64,000 bases of DNA from Blastococcus colisei (lineage in GTDB: Bacteria > Actinomycetota > Actinomycetes > Mycobacteriales > Geodermatophilaceae): assembly GCF_006717095.1 (NCBI RefSeq), contig NZ_VFQE01000001.1, positions 992,001 to 1,056,000 of the forward strand, given 5' to 3'. How positions within the stretch are numbered: the stretch's first letter is position 1; the number at the start of each line of letters is the position of its first letter. Of the stretch, positions 49,262-57,901 are shown one piece after another. The notes beneath the pieces were generated by a model. It saw nothing but the letters and a program-made list of their open reading frames with translations. It was not told the origin of the DNA and made no database searches. The position numbers were made by a program, and so were the translations under genes.

Positions 49262-50398
49262 TCAGCGCAGCGCCTGGTCCAGGTCCGCGAGCAGGTCGTC
49301 GACGTCCTCGATGCCCACCGAGAGGCGTACGAGGTCGGCCGGCACCTCCAGCGGCGAGCCCGCGGCGCTGGCGTGGGTCATCCGGCCGGGGTGCTCGATC
49401 AGCGACTCGACGCCGCCCAGCGACTCGGCCAGCGTGAACAGCTGCGCCCGCTCGCATACCTTCAGCGCCTGCTCCTCACCGCCGCGCAGGCGGAAGGACA
49501 GCATCCCGCCGAAGCCGGACATCTGCTTCGCCGCGATGTCGTGGCCCGGGTGGTCGGGGAGCCCCGGGTAGAGCACCGAGGCGACGTCCGGGTGCCCGAG
49601 CAGGAACTCGGCGATCCGAGCCGCGTTGGCCTGGTGCCGGTCCATGCGGACGCCGAGGGTCTTGATCCCGCGCAGCACCAGCCAGGCATCGAAGGGCCCG
49701 GCGACGGCGCCCATCGCGTTCTGGTGGTACGCCAGCTGCTCGCCGAGCTCGGCGTCCGAGGTCACCAGGGCGCCGCCGACGACGTCGGAGTGGCCCCCGA
49801 GGTACTTCGTCGTGGAGTGCACGACGACGTCGGCGCCCAGGGTCAGCGGCTGCTGCAGGTAGGGCGAGGCGAAGGTGTTGTCGACGACGAGCAGCGCGCC
49901 GTGCTCGTGCGCGAACTCCGCCAACCGCGCGATGTCGGCGATGTTGAGCAGCGGGTTGGTCGGCGTCTCGCACCAGATGACCCGGGTCGTCGGCCGCATG
50001 ACCGAGCGCAGGGCGTCGAGGTCGTTGAGGTCGGCCGGCGTGTGCTCGACCCCCCACCGGGAGGCGACGCGGGAGATCAGCCGGAACGTGCCGCCGTAGG
50101 CGTCGCCGCCCAGCACGATGTGCGAGCCGGGCTCGCAGACCGTGCGGAGCACGGTGTCCTCGGCGGCCAGACCGGAGGCGAATGCCATGCCGCTCGTGCC
50201 CTGCTCGAGCGCGGCGATGGCCTCCTGCAGCGCCGTCCGGGTGGGGTTGGCGCTGCGGCTGTACTCGTAGCCGCCCCGCAGGCCGCCGACGCCGTCCTGC
50301 TTGTAGGTGGTCGTGAGGTGCACCGGGACGATGACCGCGCCGGTGGCCGGGTCGGGCTCCTGGCCGGCGTGGATGGCCCTGGTGTTGAAGCCGCTCAT
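49262..50398 (-). CDS. metB: Cystathionine gamma-synthase
   Basis: This 378-residue PLP enzyme of the Cys/Met metabolism family joins an O-acylhomoserine to cysteine. The PLP-binding Lys is K198 (HSTTKYLGGH); SGLAAEDTVL and YEYSRSANPTR are conserved family segments. The neighbouring gene is cystathionine beta-synthase, so together the pair could work in both directions of transsulfuration; a lyase activity for this protein is possible. ATG at 50398 overlaps the cbs stop as ATGA. The 3' end lies 10 bases from the IS30 element. Confidence 0.9.
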   Translation of the reverse strand: MSGFNTRAIHAGQEPDPATGAVIVPVHLTTTYKQDGVGGLRGGYEYSRSANPTRTALQEAIAALEQGTSGMAFASGLAAEDTVLRTVCEPGSHIVLGGDAYGGTFRLISRVASRWGVEHTPADLNDLDALRSVMRPTTRVIWCETPTNPLLNIADIARLAEFAHEHGALLVVDNTFASPYLQQPLTLGADVVVHSTTKYLGGHSDVVGGALVTSDAELGEQLAYHQNAMGAVAGPFDAWLVLRGIKTLGVRMDRHQANAARIAEFLLGHPDVASVLYPGLPDHPGHDIAAKQMSGFGGMLSFRLRGGEEQALKVCERAQLFTLAESLGGVESLIEHPGRMTHASAAGSPLEVPADLVRLSVGIEDVDDLLADLDQALR

Positions 50399-51789
50399 CG
50401 AGTCACCGTATGCGGCAGGCCCGCGAGGTGCCCGAGGACGTCCTGCCGGGTGACCACGCCGGCGGGCTTGCCGTCGACGTGCACGAGGAGCGCATCCGCC
50501 GAGCCGAGGGCGGTCACCGCCTCGGTGACCGCCTCGCCGGAGCCGATGATCGGCAGTGGCGGGCTCATGTGCTTCTCCACCCGGTCGGACAGGCTCGCCC
50601 GGCCGGCGAACAGCGAGTCGAGCAGCGTCTTCTCGTCCACCGAGCCGACGACCTCGCCGGCGGTCACCGGTGGTTCGGCACGCACCACCGGCAGCTGGCT
50701 GACGCCGTACTCGCGGAGGATGTCGATGGCGTCCCGGACGGTCTCGTTCGGGTGCGTGTGCACGAGGGTCGGCGTCTCGCCGGACTTGGTGTGCAGCAGC
50801 TCGCCGACCGTCTCGCCGGACGCCGACTCGAGGAAGCCGTAGTCCGACATCCAGGCGTCGCTGAAGATCTTGTTCAGGTAGCCGCGGCCGCCGTCGGGCA
50901 GCAGCACCACCATCACGTCGTCCTTGGTCAGCTTCGTCGCCGCCTGCAGGGCGGCGACCACCGCCATCCCGCAGGACCCCCCGACCAGCAGGCCCTCCTC
51001 GCGGGCGAGCCGGCGCGTCATGGCGAAGGAGTCGCCGTCGGAGACCGGGATGATCTCGTCGGCGATCTCGCGGTCGTAGGTCGACGGCCAGAAATCCTCG
51101 CCGACGCCCTCGACCAGGTACGGGCGACCGGTGCCGCCCGAGTACACCGACCCCTCGGGGTCGGCGCCGACGACGCGCACCTTCCCGCCCGATGCCTCCT
51201 TGAGGTATCGACCGATGCCGCTGATCGTGCCGCCGGTGCCCATACCGGTGACGAACGTGGTGATCCGGCCTTCGGTCTGCGCCCATACCTCCGGCCCCGT
51301 CGTCTCGTAGTGCGACTGCGGGTTGGCCGGATTGGAGTACTGGTCGGGCTTCCAGCCGCCGGGCGTCTCCCGGGCGAGGCGGTCGGAGACGGAGTAGTAG
51401 GAGCGCGGGTCGGCGGGGTCCACGGCCGTGGGGCAGACGACGACCTCGGCGCCGTAGGCCTTGAGCACGTTGATCTTCTCCTGCCCCACCTTGTCGGGGC
51501 AGATGAAGATGCACTTGTAGCCGCGCTGCTGCGCGACCAGCGCCAGGCCGATGCCGGTGTTGCCGCTCGTGGGCTCGACGATGGTGCCGCCGGGCTTCAG
51601 CGCGCCGCTGGCCTCGGCCGCGTCGACCATCCGGACGGCGATCCGGTCCTTCACCGACCCGCCCGGGTTGAGGTACTCGACCTTGGCCAGCACGAGCGGC
51701 GCGTCGGGACCCAGATCGCGGGTCACCGAGGTGAGCCGCACGAGTGGGGTGTTGCCGACCAGGTCCACGACGGACTCGGCGTACTGCAC
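50395..51789 (-). CDS. cbs: Cystathionine beta-synthase with CBS domain pair
   Basis: This 464-residue PLP enzyme condenses serine (or O-acetylserine) and homocysteine to cystathionine. The PLP Lys is K47 (GGSVKDRIA), and EPTSGNTGIGLAL binds the substrate carboxylate. The C-terminal 125 residues hold two CBS motifs (a Bateman module, for example VRDAIDILREYGVSQLPVV), probably binding adenosyl ligands. No N-terminal heme domain is present, as is usual in bacteria. GTG at 51789 follows GAGGAGGCC. It is followed by metB with a 4-base overlap. Confidence 0.93.
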   Translation of the reverse strand: MQYAESVVDLVGNTPLVRLTSVTRDLGPDAPLVLAKVEYLNPGGSVKDRIAVRMVDAAEASGALKPGGTIVEPTSGNTGIGLALVAQQRGYKCIFICPDKVGQEKINVLKAYGAEVVVCPTAVDPADPRSYYSVSDRLARETPGGWKPDQYSNPANPQSHYETTGPEVWAQTEGRITTFVTGMGTGGTISGIGRYLKEASGGKVRVVGADPEGSVYSGGTGRPYLVEGVGEDFWPSTYDREIADEIIPVSDGDSFAMTRRLAREEGLLVGGSCGMAVVAALQAATKLTKDDVMVVLLPDGGRGYLNKIFSDAWMSDYGFLESASGETVGELLHTKSGETPTLVHTHPNETVRDAIDILREYGVSQLPVVRAEPPVTAGEVVGSVDEKTLLDSLFAGRASLSDRVEKHMSPPLPIIGSGEAVTEAVTALGSADALLVHVDGKPAGVVTRQDVLGHLAGLPHTVTR

Positions 51790-51900
51790 GGGGCCTCCTC
51801 GCAACGGCACCGACCGTCGGCGTCCGTACGGCCATCCCATCAGATGGACGGCCGGGTGTCCGCCTGCGTTCCGGGCCCAGCCGGTGGGCAGGGGCGCGGG

Positions 51901-52008
51901 ATGAGCCGGACCGACGTTCCCGAGGGAATCGCGGCGGACGTCGCAATCACCGGGTTCTCGCCGACGGCCGAGGAGGGGGCTCGCATCGACGCCCTGGCGG
52001 GCGGCTGA
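51901..52008 (+). CDS. Possible 35-residue peptide, doubtful
   Basis: ATG at 51901 opens a short frame ([18 protein letters not shown] and 15 more residues) in the 241-base gap between cbs and the aldo/keto reductase gene. It may be a remnant or chance. The ribosome site is weak and no family is recognised. Confidence 0.22.
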   Translation: MSRTDVPEGIAADVAITGFSPTAEEGARIDALAGG

Positions 52009-52030
52009 GCCGTCGGGCGAGGATGCGGGC

Positions 52031-53068
52031 ATGACTTCTCCCGTGGGCACCCGCACGCTCGGACAGGACGGCCTGACCGTCTCCTCGCTCGGTCTCGGTT
52101 GCATGGGCATGAGCCAGATGTACGGCGCCGCCGACCGGCAGGAGTCGATAGCCACCGTCCACCGGGCGCTGCAGCTCGGCGTCACCTTCCTCGACACCTC
52201 GGATGTCTACGGGTTCGGGCACAACGAGGAGCTGGTGGGCGAGGCGATCGCCGACCGCCGGGACGCGGTGCAGCTGGCCACGAAGTTCTCCCTCGGGCAG
52301 GACCAGAACGGCGCCCGGACGATCGACGGGCGGCCGGAGAACGTCCGGCGCTGCGCGGAGGCCAGCCTGCGCCGGCTGGGCGTCGACGTCATCGACCTCT
52401 ACTACCAGCACCGCGTCGACCCGGAGGTCCCCATCGAGGACACCGTCGGCGCGATGGCAGAGCTCGTGGAGCAGGGCAAGGTGCGCTACCTCGGTCTGTC
52501 GGAGGCCAGCGCGGCGTCGATCCGGCGGGCCGTCGCGGTCCACCCGATCGCCGCGCTGCAGAGCGAGTGGTCGCTGTGGACCCGGGACCTGGAAGTGGCA
52601 GGGGACGGCGGGGCGCGCAGAGACACCGTGCTGGAGGTCGCCCGCGAGCACGGGATCGGCATCGTCCCGTACAGCCCGCTGGGCCGCGGCTTCCTCACCG
52701 GCGCCATCACCAGCCCCGACGACTTCGACGAGGACGACTTCCGGCGCAACAACCCCCGATTCCAGGGCGAGGCCTTCTCCGCCAACCTGCGATTGGTCGA
52801 CGCCGTGCGCGACCTCGCCGCCGAGAAGGGGGCGACGCCCGGTCAGCTCGCGCTGGCGTGGGTGCTCGCCCGGGGCGAGGACGTCGTCCCGATCCCCGGC
52901 ACGAAACGGCGCCGCTACCTGGAGGAGAACGTGGCCGCCGTGGCCGTCGAGCTGACCTCCGACGACCTGGCCCGGCTCGACGCCATCGCCCCGCCCGGGG
53001 TGGCGGTCGGCGGCCGGTACGCGAGCAGCGCCTACGCCTACGGCGACAGCCCGGAGAAGGTGGCGTGA
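52031..53068 (+). CDS. Aldo/keto reductase
   Basis: This 345-residue TIM-barrel NADPH-dependent oxidoreductase has the catalytic tetrad: Asp and Tyr in [11 protein letters not shown], Lys in LATKFSL and His in YYQHRVD. The C-terminal NADP-binding element [15 protein letters not shown] is conserved. The product is most like the PLP/yakC-type plant-related AKR family. The ATG start is 22 bases after the doubtful peptide's stop. Its own stop TGA lies within the first unit of the downstream tandem repeat. Confidence 0.9.
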   Translation: MTSPVGTRTLGQDGLTVSSLGLGCMGMSQMYGAADRQESIATVHRALQLGVTFLDTSDVYGFGHNEELVGEAIADRRDAVQLATKFSLGQDQNGARTIDGRPENVRRCAEASLRRLGVDVIDLYYQHRVDPEVPIEDTVGAMAELVEQGKVRYLGLSEASAASIRRAVAVHPIAALQSEWSLWTRDLEVAGDGGARRDTVLEVAREHGIGIVPYSPLGRGFLTGAITSPDDFDEDDFRRNNPRFQGEAFSANLRLVDAVRDLAAEKGATPGQLALAWVLARGEDVVPIPGTKRRRYLEENVAAVAVELTSDDLARLDAIAPPGVAVGGRYASSAYAYGDSPEKVA

Positions 53069-53377
53069 CCGAGCTCGCGAGGTCACCGAAGAGCAGAGCA
53101 CCCGTGGGCACGTGGCCGACGAGCGCCAGCGAGGAGGGCGCGTGACCGAGCTCGCGAGGTCACCGAAGAGCAGAGCACCCGTGGGCACGTGGCCGACGAG
53201 CGCCAGCGAGGAGGGCACCAGTGACCGAGCTCGCGAGGTCACCGAAGAGCAGAGCACCCGTGGGCACGTGGCCGACGAGCGCCAGCGAGGAGGGCGCGTG
53301 ACCGAGCTCGCGAGGTCACCGAGGAGGAGAGCACCCTTGGGCACGTGGCCGACGCCCGACAAGAGGAGGGTGCACCA
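53065..53377 (+). repeat. Four tandem repeats of about 77 bases with overlapping mini-cistrons
   Basis: Units start at 53065, 53142, 53221 and 53298 (lengths 77, 79, 77 and 80) and the next gene starts at 53378. Units one to three are almost identical; unit four has several changes. Each begins GTGACCGAGCTCGCGAGGTCAC, in which GTGACC and GGTCAC are inverted, and contains the near-palindrome GGGCACGTGGCC. Each ends with GAGGAGGG just before the next GTGACC. From unit one the frame GTG...TGA codes 26 residues and its stop overlaps the next GTG. Unit two's two extra bases shift the frame. No CRISPR-like spacers are present. Confidence 0.9.
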
Positions 53378-53851
53378 GTGACCGACCGCCTGCTCGTCGC
53401 CGTCTTCGCCTCGCCGGTGTCGGAGGTGCTGCTGCGGTGGGGCGGGGAGCTGGGCTTCCGGACCGTGCTGGTGGAGCCGGGGGACGGCGCAGTCGACGTG
53501 CGGGCGGACCGCATCGCGCGCGGCTTCGCGGAGATCGAGGACGAACTGGCCGGTGGGGACGCCGACGTCGTCGTCACCGACCACCACCGCGACGAGCTCG
53601 GGAACCTGCTGCGGGACGCCCTGAGCCGGCCCGCCCGGTGGGTCGGCGTCATGGGCAATCCCCGCCACGAGGGCCCGCACGTCGCCGCCCTCACCGCGCT
53701 GGGTGTGCCGCCGGCGGAGATCGCCCGTGTCCACCGGCCGATCGGCCTGGACATCGGCTCGCGACAACCGGCCGAGATCGCCCTGTCCACCCTGGCCGGG
53801 CTGCTCGCCGACCGCAACGGCCGTGCCGGCGGCTTCGCCCACGGCGGCTGA
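53378..53851 (+). CDS. XdhC-like Rossmann-domain protein
   Basis: This 157-residue protein resembles the XdhC/CoxI C-terminal Rossmann domain, which helps insert or sulfurate the molybdenum cofactor of xanthine dehydrogenase. The segment WVGVMGNPRHE and RPIGLDIGSRQPAEIALSTL are the family's characteristic pieces. The N-terminal CxxG-type XdhC half is missing, so it is a single-domain member. No molybdenum hydroxylase is nearby. GTG at 53378 follows AGAGGAGGG at the end of the tandem repeats. It is followed by xylB after 8 bases. Confidence 0.75.
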   Translation: MTDRLLVAVFASPVSEVLLRWGGELGFRTVLVEPGDGAVDVRADRIARGFAEIEDELAGGDADVVVTDHHRDELGNLLRDALSRPARWVGVMGNPRHEGPHVAALTALGVPPAEIARVHRPIGLDIGSRQPAEIALSTLAGLLADRNGRAGGFAHGG

Positions 53852-53859
53852 CGGCGGCC

Positions 53860-55245
53860 GTGGCCGACGTCCTGCTCGGCGCCGACCTCGGGACCTCGGG
53901 CCTCAAGCTGGTGGCGCTCGATTCGGCCGGTGGCGTGGTGGCGGAGGCCGAGCGCGCCTACGGCTACGACCGCCCGGCGCCGGGGCGGGCGGAGAGCGAC
54001 GTCCGGACGTGGCACGCAGCTCTCGACGCCGCCGTGGCGGCCGTGGTCCCGCGGCTGGCTGGAACGCGCGTACGGGCACTGGGGATCGCGGGCCAGATGC
54101 ACGGCGCCGTCCTCGTCGACGGCAGCGGCGCCGCCCTGCGCCCCGCGCTGCTGTGGCCCGACCAGCGTGGCGAGCCCCACCTCGCACGGTGGCGGGATCT
54201 CGCCGCCGGCGATCGCGCGGCCCTGGGCAACCCGCTGGCCGCCGGGATGACCGGCCCGCTGCTCGCCTGGCTGGCCCGGCACGAGCCGGAGGCGCTCCGG
54301 CGGGCATCGGCGGTGCTGCTGCCGAAGGACGCCCTGCGGGCAACGCTGCTGCCCGGTACGGATCCGGCGGTCACCGACCGCAGCGACGCCTCGGCGACCC
54401 TGCTGTGGGACGTGGTCGCCGACGACTGGTCCGCGGCCGCGGTCGCCGCGGCGGATGCCGACCCGGCACTGCTGCCCGTGGTCCGGCCGTCGGAGGAGGT
54501 CGTCGGCAGCGCGCGCCTCCCGGTCGGCGAGGTGCCGGTCGTCGTCGGAGGTGCGGACACCCCGCTGGCCCTGCTGGCATCGGGTGCGAACACCGGGGCG
54601 CAGATCAACCTGGGTTCCGGCGCCCAGCTGCTGCGGCCCGGCCGACGGCCGGCGCCCTCGGTGGACCCGGTCGTGCACACCTATGCCGACACCACCGGTG
54701 GGTGGTATGCGATGGCCGCGCTGCAGAACGGCGGCTCCGCCTGGGAGTGGGCCTGTGGAGTCCTCGGGCTGTCCTGGGCGGAGTTCGTCGACGCGGCCGC
54801 GTCGGTGCCGGCCGGTGCCGGGGGAGTGGTGTTCCGGCCGTTCCTGACCGGTGAGCGCGGGACCGTCGCCGGGCCCGACGATCGCGGCGGGTGGATCGGG
54901 CTCTCGGCCGGGACCACGCGCGCCGACCTGGCCCGTGCCGCGGTCGAGGGCGTGGTCTTCGCGGTCCGGACGGCGTTCGAGCTCCTGGACGCGGCCGACC
55001 GCGAACCGGTCCTGCTCACCGGTGGGGGCGCGCGCTCCGGCGTCGTCGTCCAGCTGCTGGCCGACGTGCTCGAGCGGCCCGTGCGCCCGCTCGGGCTGCG
55101 CAGCGCCTCGGCGGTCGGTGCGGCGCTGCTGGCCGGGCGAGGGGTGGGGATGGACGTCCACCCGGAGCGGGACGCCGGGCCGCTCGTGGAGCCGAGGCCG
55201 GCACGTGGTCTCGCGGACGCCGCCGCCCGCTGGACCGGCGCCTGA
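53860..55245 (+). CDS. xylB: Xylulokinase-like FGGY carbohydrate kinase
   Basis: This 461-residue FGGY kinase phosphorylates a ketose, most probably D-xylulose. LLGADLGTSGLKLVAL is the N-terminal phosphate loop. GIAGQMHGAVLV is the xylulokinase signature, and NPLAAGMTGPLLAWL and INLGSGAQL belong to the catalytic core. LLTGGGARSGVVVQLLAD is the C-terminal ATP-binding motif. GTG at 53860 is chosen because it begins just before the phosphate loop. No xylose isomerase is seen in the window. Confidence 0.9.
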   Translation: MADVLLGADLGTSGLKLVALDSAGGVVAEAERAYGYDRPAPGRAESDVRTWHAALDAAVAAVVPRLAGTRVRALGIAGQMHGAVLVDGSGAALRPALLWPDQRGEPHLARWRDLAAGDRAALGNPLAAGMTGPLLAWLARHEPEALRRASAVLLPKDALRATLLPGTDPAVTDRSDASATLLWDVVADDWSAAAVAAADADPALLPVVRPSEEVVGSARLPVGEVPVVVGGADTPLALLASGANTGAQINLGSGAQLLRPGRRPAPSVDPVVHTYADTTGGWYAMAALQNGGSAWEWACGVLGLSWAEFVDAAASVPAGAGGVVFRPFLTGERGTVAGPDDRGGWIGLSAGTTRADLARAAVEGVVFAVRTAFELLDAADREPVLLTGGGARSGVVVQLLADVLERPVRPLGLRSASAVGAALLAGRGVGMDVHPERDAGPLVEPRPARGLADAAARWTGA

Positions 55246-55425
55246 GCCGGCAGGCATGGAACGTCGGCGCACGCAGGCCATCCGGCAGTCCACCGACAAA
55301 GGCCCAACAGCTGGCCGAGGACCGGAAGACCCGGGCGACGATCGACGACGTGCGCCGCCGCATCCAGGGTGGCGGTCGCGGAGGCAGGGGAACGGGCGCC
55401 GGCCCGACCGTCCAACCCCGCCGGA
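55246..55425. other. Convergent intergenic gap, possible frameshifted small gene
   Basis: Between xylB and the phosphatase gene (convergent), ATG at 55256 reads MERRRTQAIRQSTDK and then, in the next frame, AQQLAEDRKTRATIDDVRRR. A single-base change would join them into a basic helical protein of about 60 residues. It may be a decayed gene or chance. No clear terminator is visible. Confidence 0.3.
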
Positions 55426-56229
55426 TCAGGCGGGGTCGGGCAGCCGCACGTGCGCGAGGGCCGCGTCGTGCAGCGCTCCGTTCGTGGCGATGGCATGGCC
55501 GCCGGCCGGACCCGGGGCGCCGGTCAGATCGGTGAACCGGCCCCCGGCCTCCCGCACGATGACGTCGAGGGCGGCGAGATCCCAGACCGACACCTCGGGC
55601 TCGCACGCGATGTCGACCGCGCCCTCGGCCAGCAGGCAGTAGCTCCAGAAGTCGCCGTAGGCGCGCGTGCGCCAGACCGAGCGGGTCAGGTCGAGGAAGC
55701 CGTCCAGGACGCCGCGCTCCTCCCAGCCGGACAGGCTGGAGTAGGACAGGCTCGCGTCGCCGAGGTCGGTGACCTCCGAGACCCGGCAGCGGGTGGCGGA
55801 CTCCAGACGCCGGCCGGTCCACGCGCCGACGTCCTTGGCCGCCCACCAGCGGCGGTTGAGGGCCGGCGCGGACACCAGCCCCACGACGGGTTCCTCGCCG
55901 TCGAAGAGGGCGATGAGCGTGGCCCACACCGGCACGCCGCGGACGAAGTTCTTCGTGCCGTCGATGGGATCGAGCACCCAGCGGCGCGGGCCGTGCCCGG
56001 TCGTGCCGAACTCTTCGCCCATGACCGCGTCCCGGGTGCGGGCGCGGCTCAGGGTGATCCGGAGCATCTCCTCGACCGCCCGGTCGGCGTCGGTGACCGG
56101 CGTCAGGTCCGGCTTGGTGTCCACCGTCAGGTCCTGGGCCCTGAACCGGTCCAGGCTGATCGAGTCGGCTTGATCGGCCAGCACGTGTGCCAGCCGCATG
56201 TCCTCGGAGAATCCCCGGCCCGATGTCAT
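55426..56229 (-). CDS. hisN: Histidinol-phosphatase/inositol monophosphatase-family protein
   Basis: This 267-residue Li-sensitive phosphatase fold has metal ligands in GEEFGTTG (Glu), [15 protein letters not shown] (the two Asp) and [13 protein letters not shown] (third Asp). The actinobacterial form with DPIDGTKNF is usually HisN, which makes histidinol. The ATG at 56229 follows TAGGTT (minus strand, bases 56238-56243) by eight bases, suggesting a leaderless start; GTG at 56235 is the alternative. It is convergent with xylB and its upstream neighbour is a DUF2795 gene. Confidence 0.85.
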   Translation of the reverse strand: MTSGRGFSEDMRLAHVLADQADSISLDRFRAQDLTVDTKPDLTPVTDADRAVEEMLRITLSRARTRDAVMGEEFGTTGHGPRRWVLDPIDGTKNFVRGVPVWATLIALFDGEEPVVGLVSAPALNRRWWAAKDVGAWTGRRLESATRCRVSEVTDLGDASLSYSSLSGWEERGVLDGFLDLTRSVWRTRAYGDFWSYCLLAEGAVDIACEPEVSVWDLAALDVIVREAGGRFTDLTGAPGPAGGHAIATNGALHDAALAHVRLPDPA

Positions 56230-56251
56230 GGGCACCGAACCTAGCGGGGTC

Positions 56252-56434
56252 TCAGTCGAAGACCGCTGAACTGACCCCGCTCGGCCCCTCGTACTCCCGG
56301 TCCTCGATCTTCTTGAGGGCCTCGATCACGTCGTCGTCACCACCCTGCTGCTCGGCATGCCGGACGATGTCGTCCTTGCTCGCCGGGTAGTCCATGCCGG
56401 ACAGGGCCTTCTGGATGTCGATGGGGCTCACCAT
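56252..56434 (-). CDS. DUF2795 small acidic protein
   Basis: This 60-residue protein matches the short DUF2795 family ([25 protein letters not shown]), a helical acidic domain found mostly in actinobacteria and of unknown function. The start ATG at 56434 has no strong ribosome site. It is 22 bases upstream of the HisN start and may be co-transcribed. Confidence 0.85.
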   Translation of the reverse strand: MVSPIDIQKALSGMDYPASKDDIVRHAEQQGGDDDVIEALKKIEDREYEGPSGVSSAVFD

Positions 56435-56486
56435 GCCTCTGCCCCTACCCGGGTGAAGTCGACCAATGCGTCGATACCGTCGAGGA

Positions 56487-57023
56487 GTGGACGCCGCGAC
56501 GATCGCCGGGCTGCTCGCCGATCCGGCCCGGCTGAAGGTGGTCGCCGCGCTGGCGCTCGGCGCCGGGACGATCGAGGAGGTGTCGGCGGCCTCGGGGCTT
56601 CCGCTCAAGGACGTCGCCCTGGCCGCCCGCCGGCTGGCCCGCGCCGGGCTCGTCCACCGGGACGGGCACGTCCTCGCGTTGCGCACCGAGCGCTTCGGGG
56701 CGGCGGCCCGGGCCGCCGCCGAGTCGGCCCCGGCCCCGGAGGCGCTGTCCGACGACCCGGCGGAGAACGCCGTGCTGACCACCTTCGTCCGGGACGGCCG
56801 GCTGGTCTCGATCCCGGCCCAGCACAGCAAGCGCCGGGTGGTCCTGGAGCACCTGGTCCGGGTCTTCGAGCCCGGCGTCCGGTACCCCGAGCGCGAGGTC
56901 AACGCGCTGCTCGGCGTCTGGCACGCCGACGTGGCGGCGCTGCGCCGCTATCTGGTGGACGAGGGGCTGCTGTCCCGGGAGGCAGGCGTCTACTGGCGCA
57001 GCGGCGGTTACGTCGAGGTCTGA
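56487..57023 (+). CDS. DUF2087 winged-helix protein
   Basis: This 178-residue protein has an ArsR-like winged helix (LADPARLKVVAALALGAGTI, then ASGLPLKDVALAARRL) followed by a DUF2087 domain (IPAQHSKRRVVLEHLVRVFE and GVRYPEREVNALL). These are probable transcription regulators. The GTG at 56487 follows TACCGT (56475-56480) by six bases, suggesting a leaderless start. No metal-binding Cys cluster of typical ArsR repressors is present, and the effector is unknown. Confidence 0.85.
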   Translation: MDAATIAGLLADPARLKVVAALALGAGTIEEVSAASGLPLKDVALAARRLARAGLVHRDGHVLALRTERFGAAARAAAESAPAPEALSDDPAENAVLTTFVRDGRLVSIPAQHSKRRVVLEHLVRVFEPGVRYPEREVNALLGVWHADVAALRRYLVDEGLLSREAGVYWRSGGYVEV

Positions 57024-57096
57024 GTCGGTTTCTCGACTTGGCGACCTGTCGACGAATCCGTTCGACGACCGGCGCCGGCGTCCGCACACTGCCGGG

Positions 57097-57843
57097 GTGG
57101 TCCCGACCCCGTCCGCCGACACCTTCGCCGCCCTGGCGCGCTCGTCGCCGTGGCGCTGGTCGACCCTGCGATTCACCGTGTCCTGGGCGGAGGATCGGTG
57201 GACGACCGGTGCGGTGCGGGCCTGGCTGCGGCGGCCCGACCTGCTGCGGGTGGAGGAGCTGGACGGCGCGCTGCTCCAGGTGGTGCGCGACGCCCCGGAC
57301 GGGAATCGGGTGGTGCCGGTCCTGCGTCCCGACGGGCTCGTCGCGAGCCGTCCCGCGCCGTGGGCCTCCGGCACCGACGCCCCGATGTACCAGAACTACC
57401 ACTGGGTGGCGATGCTCGACCCGGCGGAGCTCGCCGACGGGATGGACCCCGACACCGACCGCACCGTGCCGGGCGCCGACGTGGAGTCCGTGGCCGAGGT
57501 GGAGCACGGCGGGCGGCCGGCGTGGGAGGCCGCCGTCCGCCCGACCGCCGCCTACGAGCCGCGCTGCGGCTGCTGCTCCCTGCTGCGCTGCCGCGCGGTC
57601 GACCTGGTCGAGTACCGGGACCACCCGGAGCACGTGCTGGCGGCATACCCGGACGCGTACCGGGTGCGGCTGGACGTCGGCACCGGCGTCTGCGTGCTGA
57701 CCGAGCAGATCGGCGGGCTCACCCCCGGCAAGGGGCACGACGTCCGCATCGAGGCGGTCGACGAGCCGATGGACGACGGGCTGTTCTCCGTGCCGCCCCG
57801 CCGGCCGTTCCGCCGGCGGTCGGGGTGGTCGCCCTTCCGCTGA
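57097..57843 (+). CDS. Hypothetical protein with LolA-like features
   Basis: This 248-residue protein has alternating strands and many Trp (WRWSTLRFTVSW, WLRRPDLLRVEEL) that recall LolA/LppX/outer-membrane-lipoprotein-carrier-like folds in actinobacteria. It has no signal peptide, so it is probably cytoplasmic. Cys residues cluster in CGCCSLLRCRAV near the middle. The GTG at 57097 follows CACACT by six bases. Function unknown. Confidence 0.6.
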   Translation: MVPTPSADTFAALARSSPWRWSTLRFTVSWAEDRWTTGAVRAWLRRPDLLRVEELDGALLQVVRDAPDGNRVVPVLRPDGLVASRPAPWASGTDAPMYQNYHWVAMLDPAELADGMDPDTDRTVPGADVESVAEVEHGGRPAWEAAVRPTAAYEPRCGCCSLLRCRAVDLVEYRDHPEHVLAAYPDAYRVRLDVGTGVCVLTEQIGGLTPGKGHDVRIEAVDEPMDDGLFSVPPRRPFRRRSGWSPFR

Positions 57844-57901
57844 CCGGCCCCCTCGCAGGATCTCGCCGCGAGCGTGTGAGTGGCGGGGGGCGAGGGGGTC
57901 C

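Noticed and set aside
53065-53377. CRISPR array
   Set aside because: The units are almost identical over their whole 77-80 bases with no variable spacers, and there are no cas genes.
53112-53381. An 89-residue protein encoded over the tandem repeats
   Set aside because: It is produced by reading across the repeats with the two-base shift, and has repetitive composition with no independent start signal. Translation of the shorter repeated frames remains possible.
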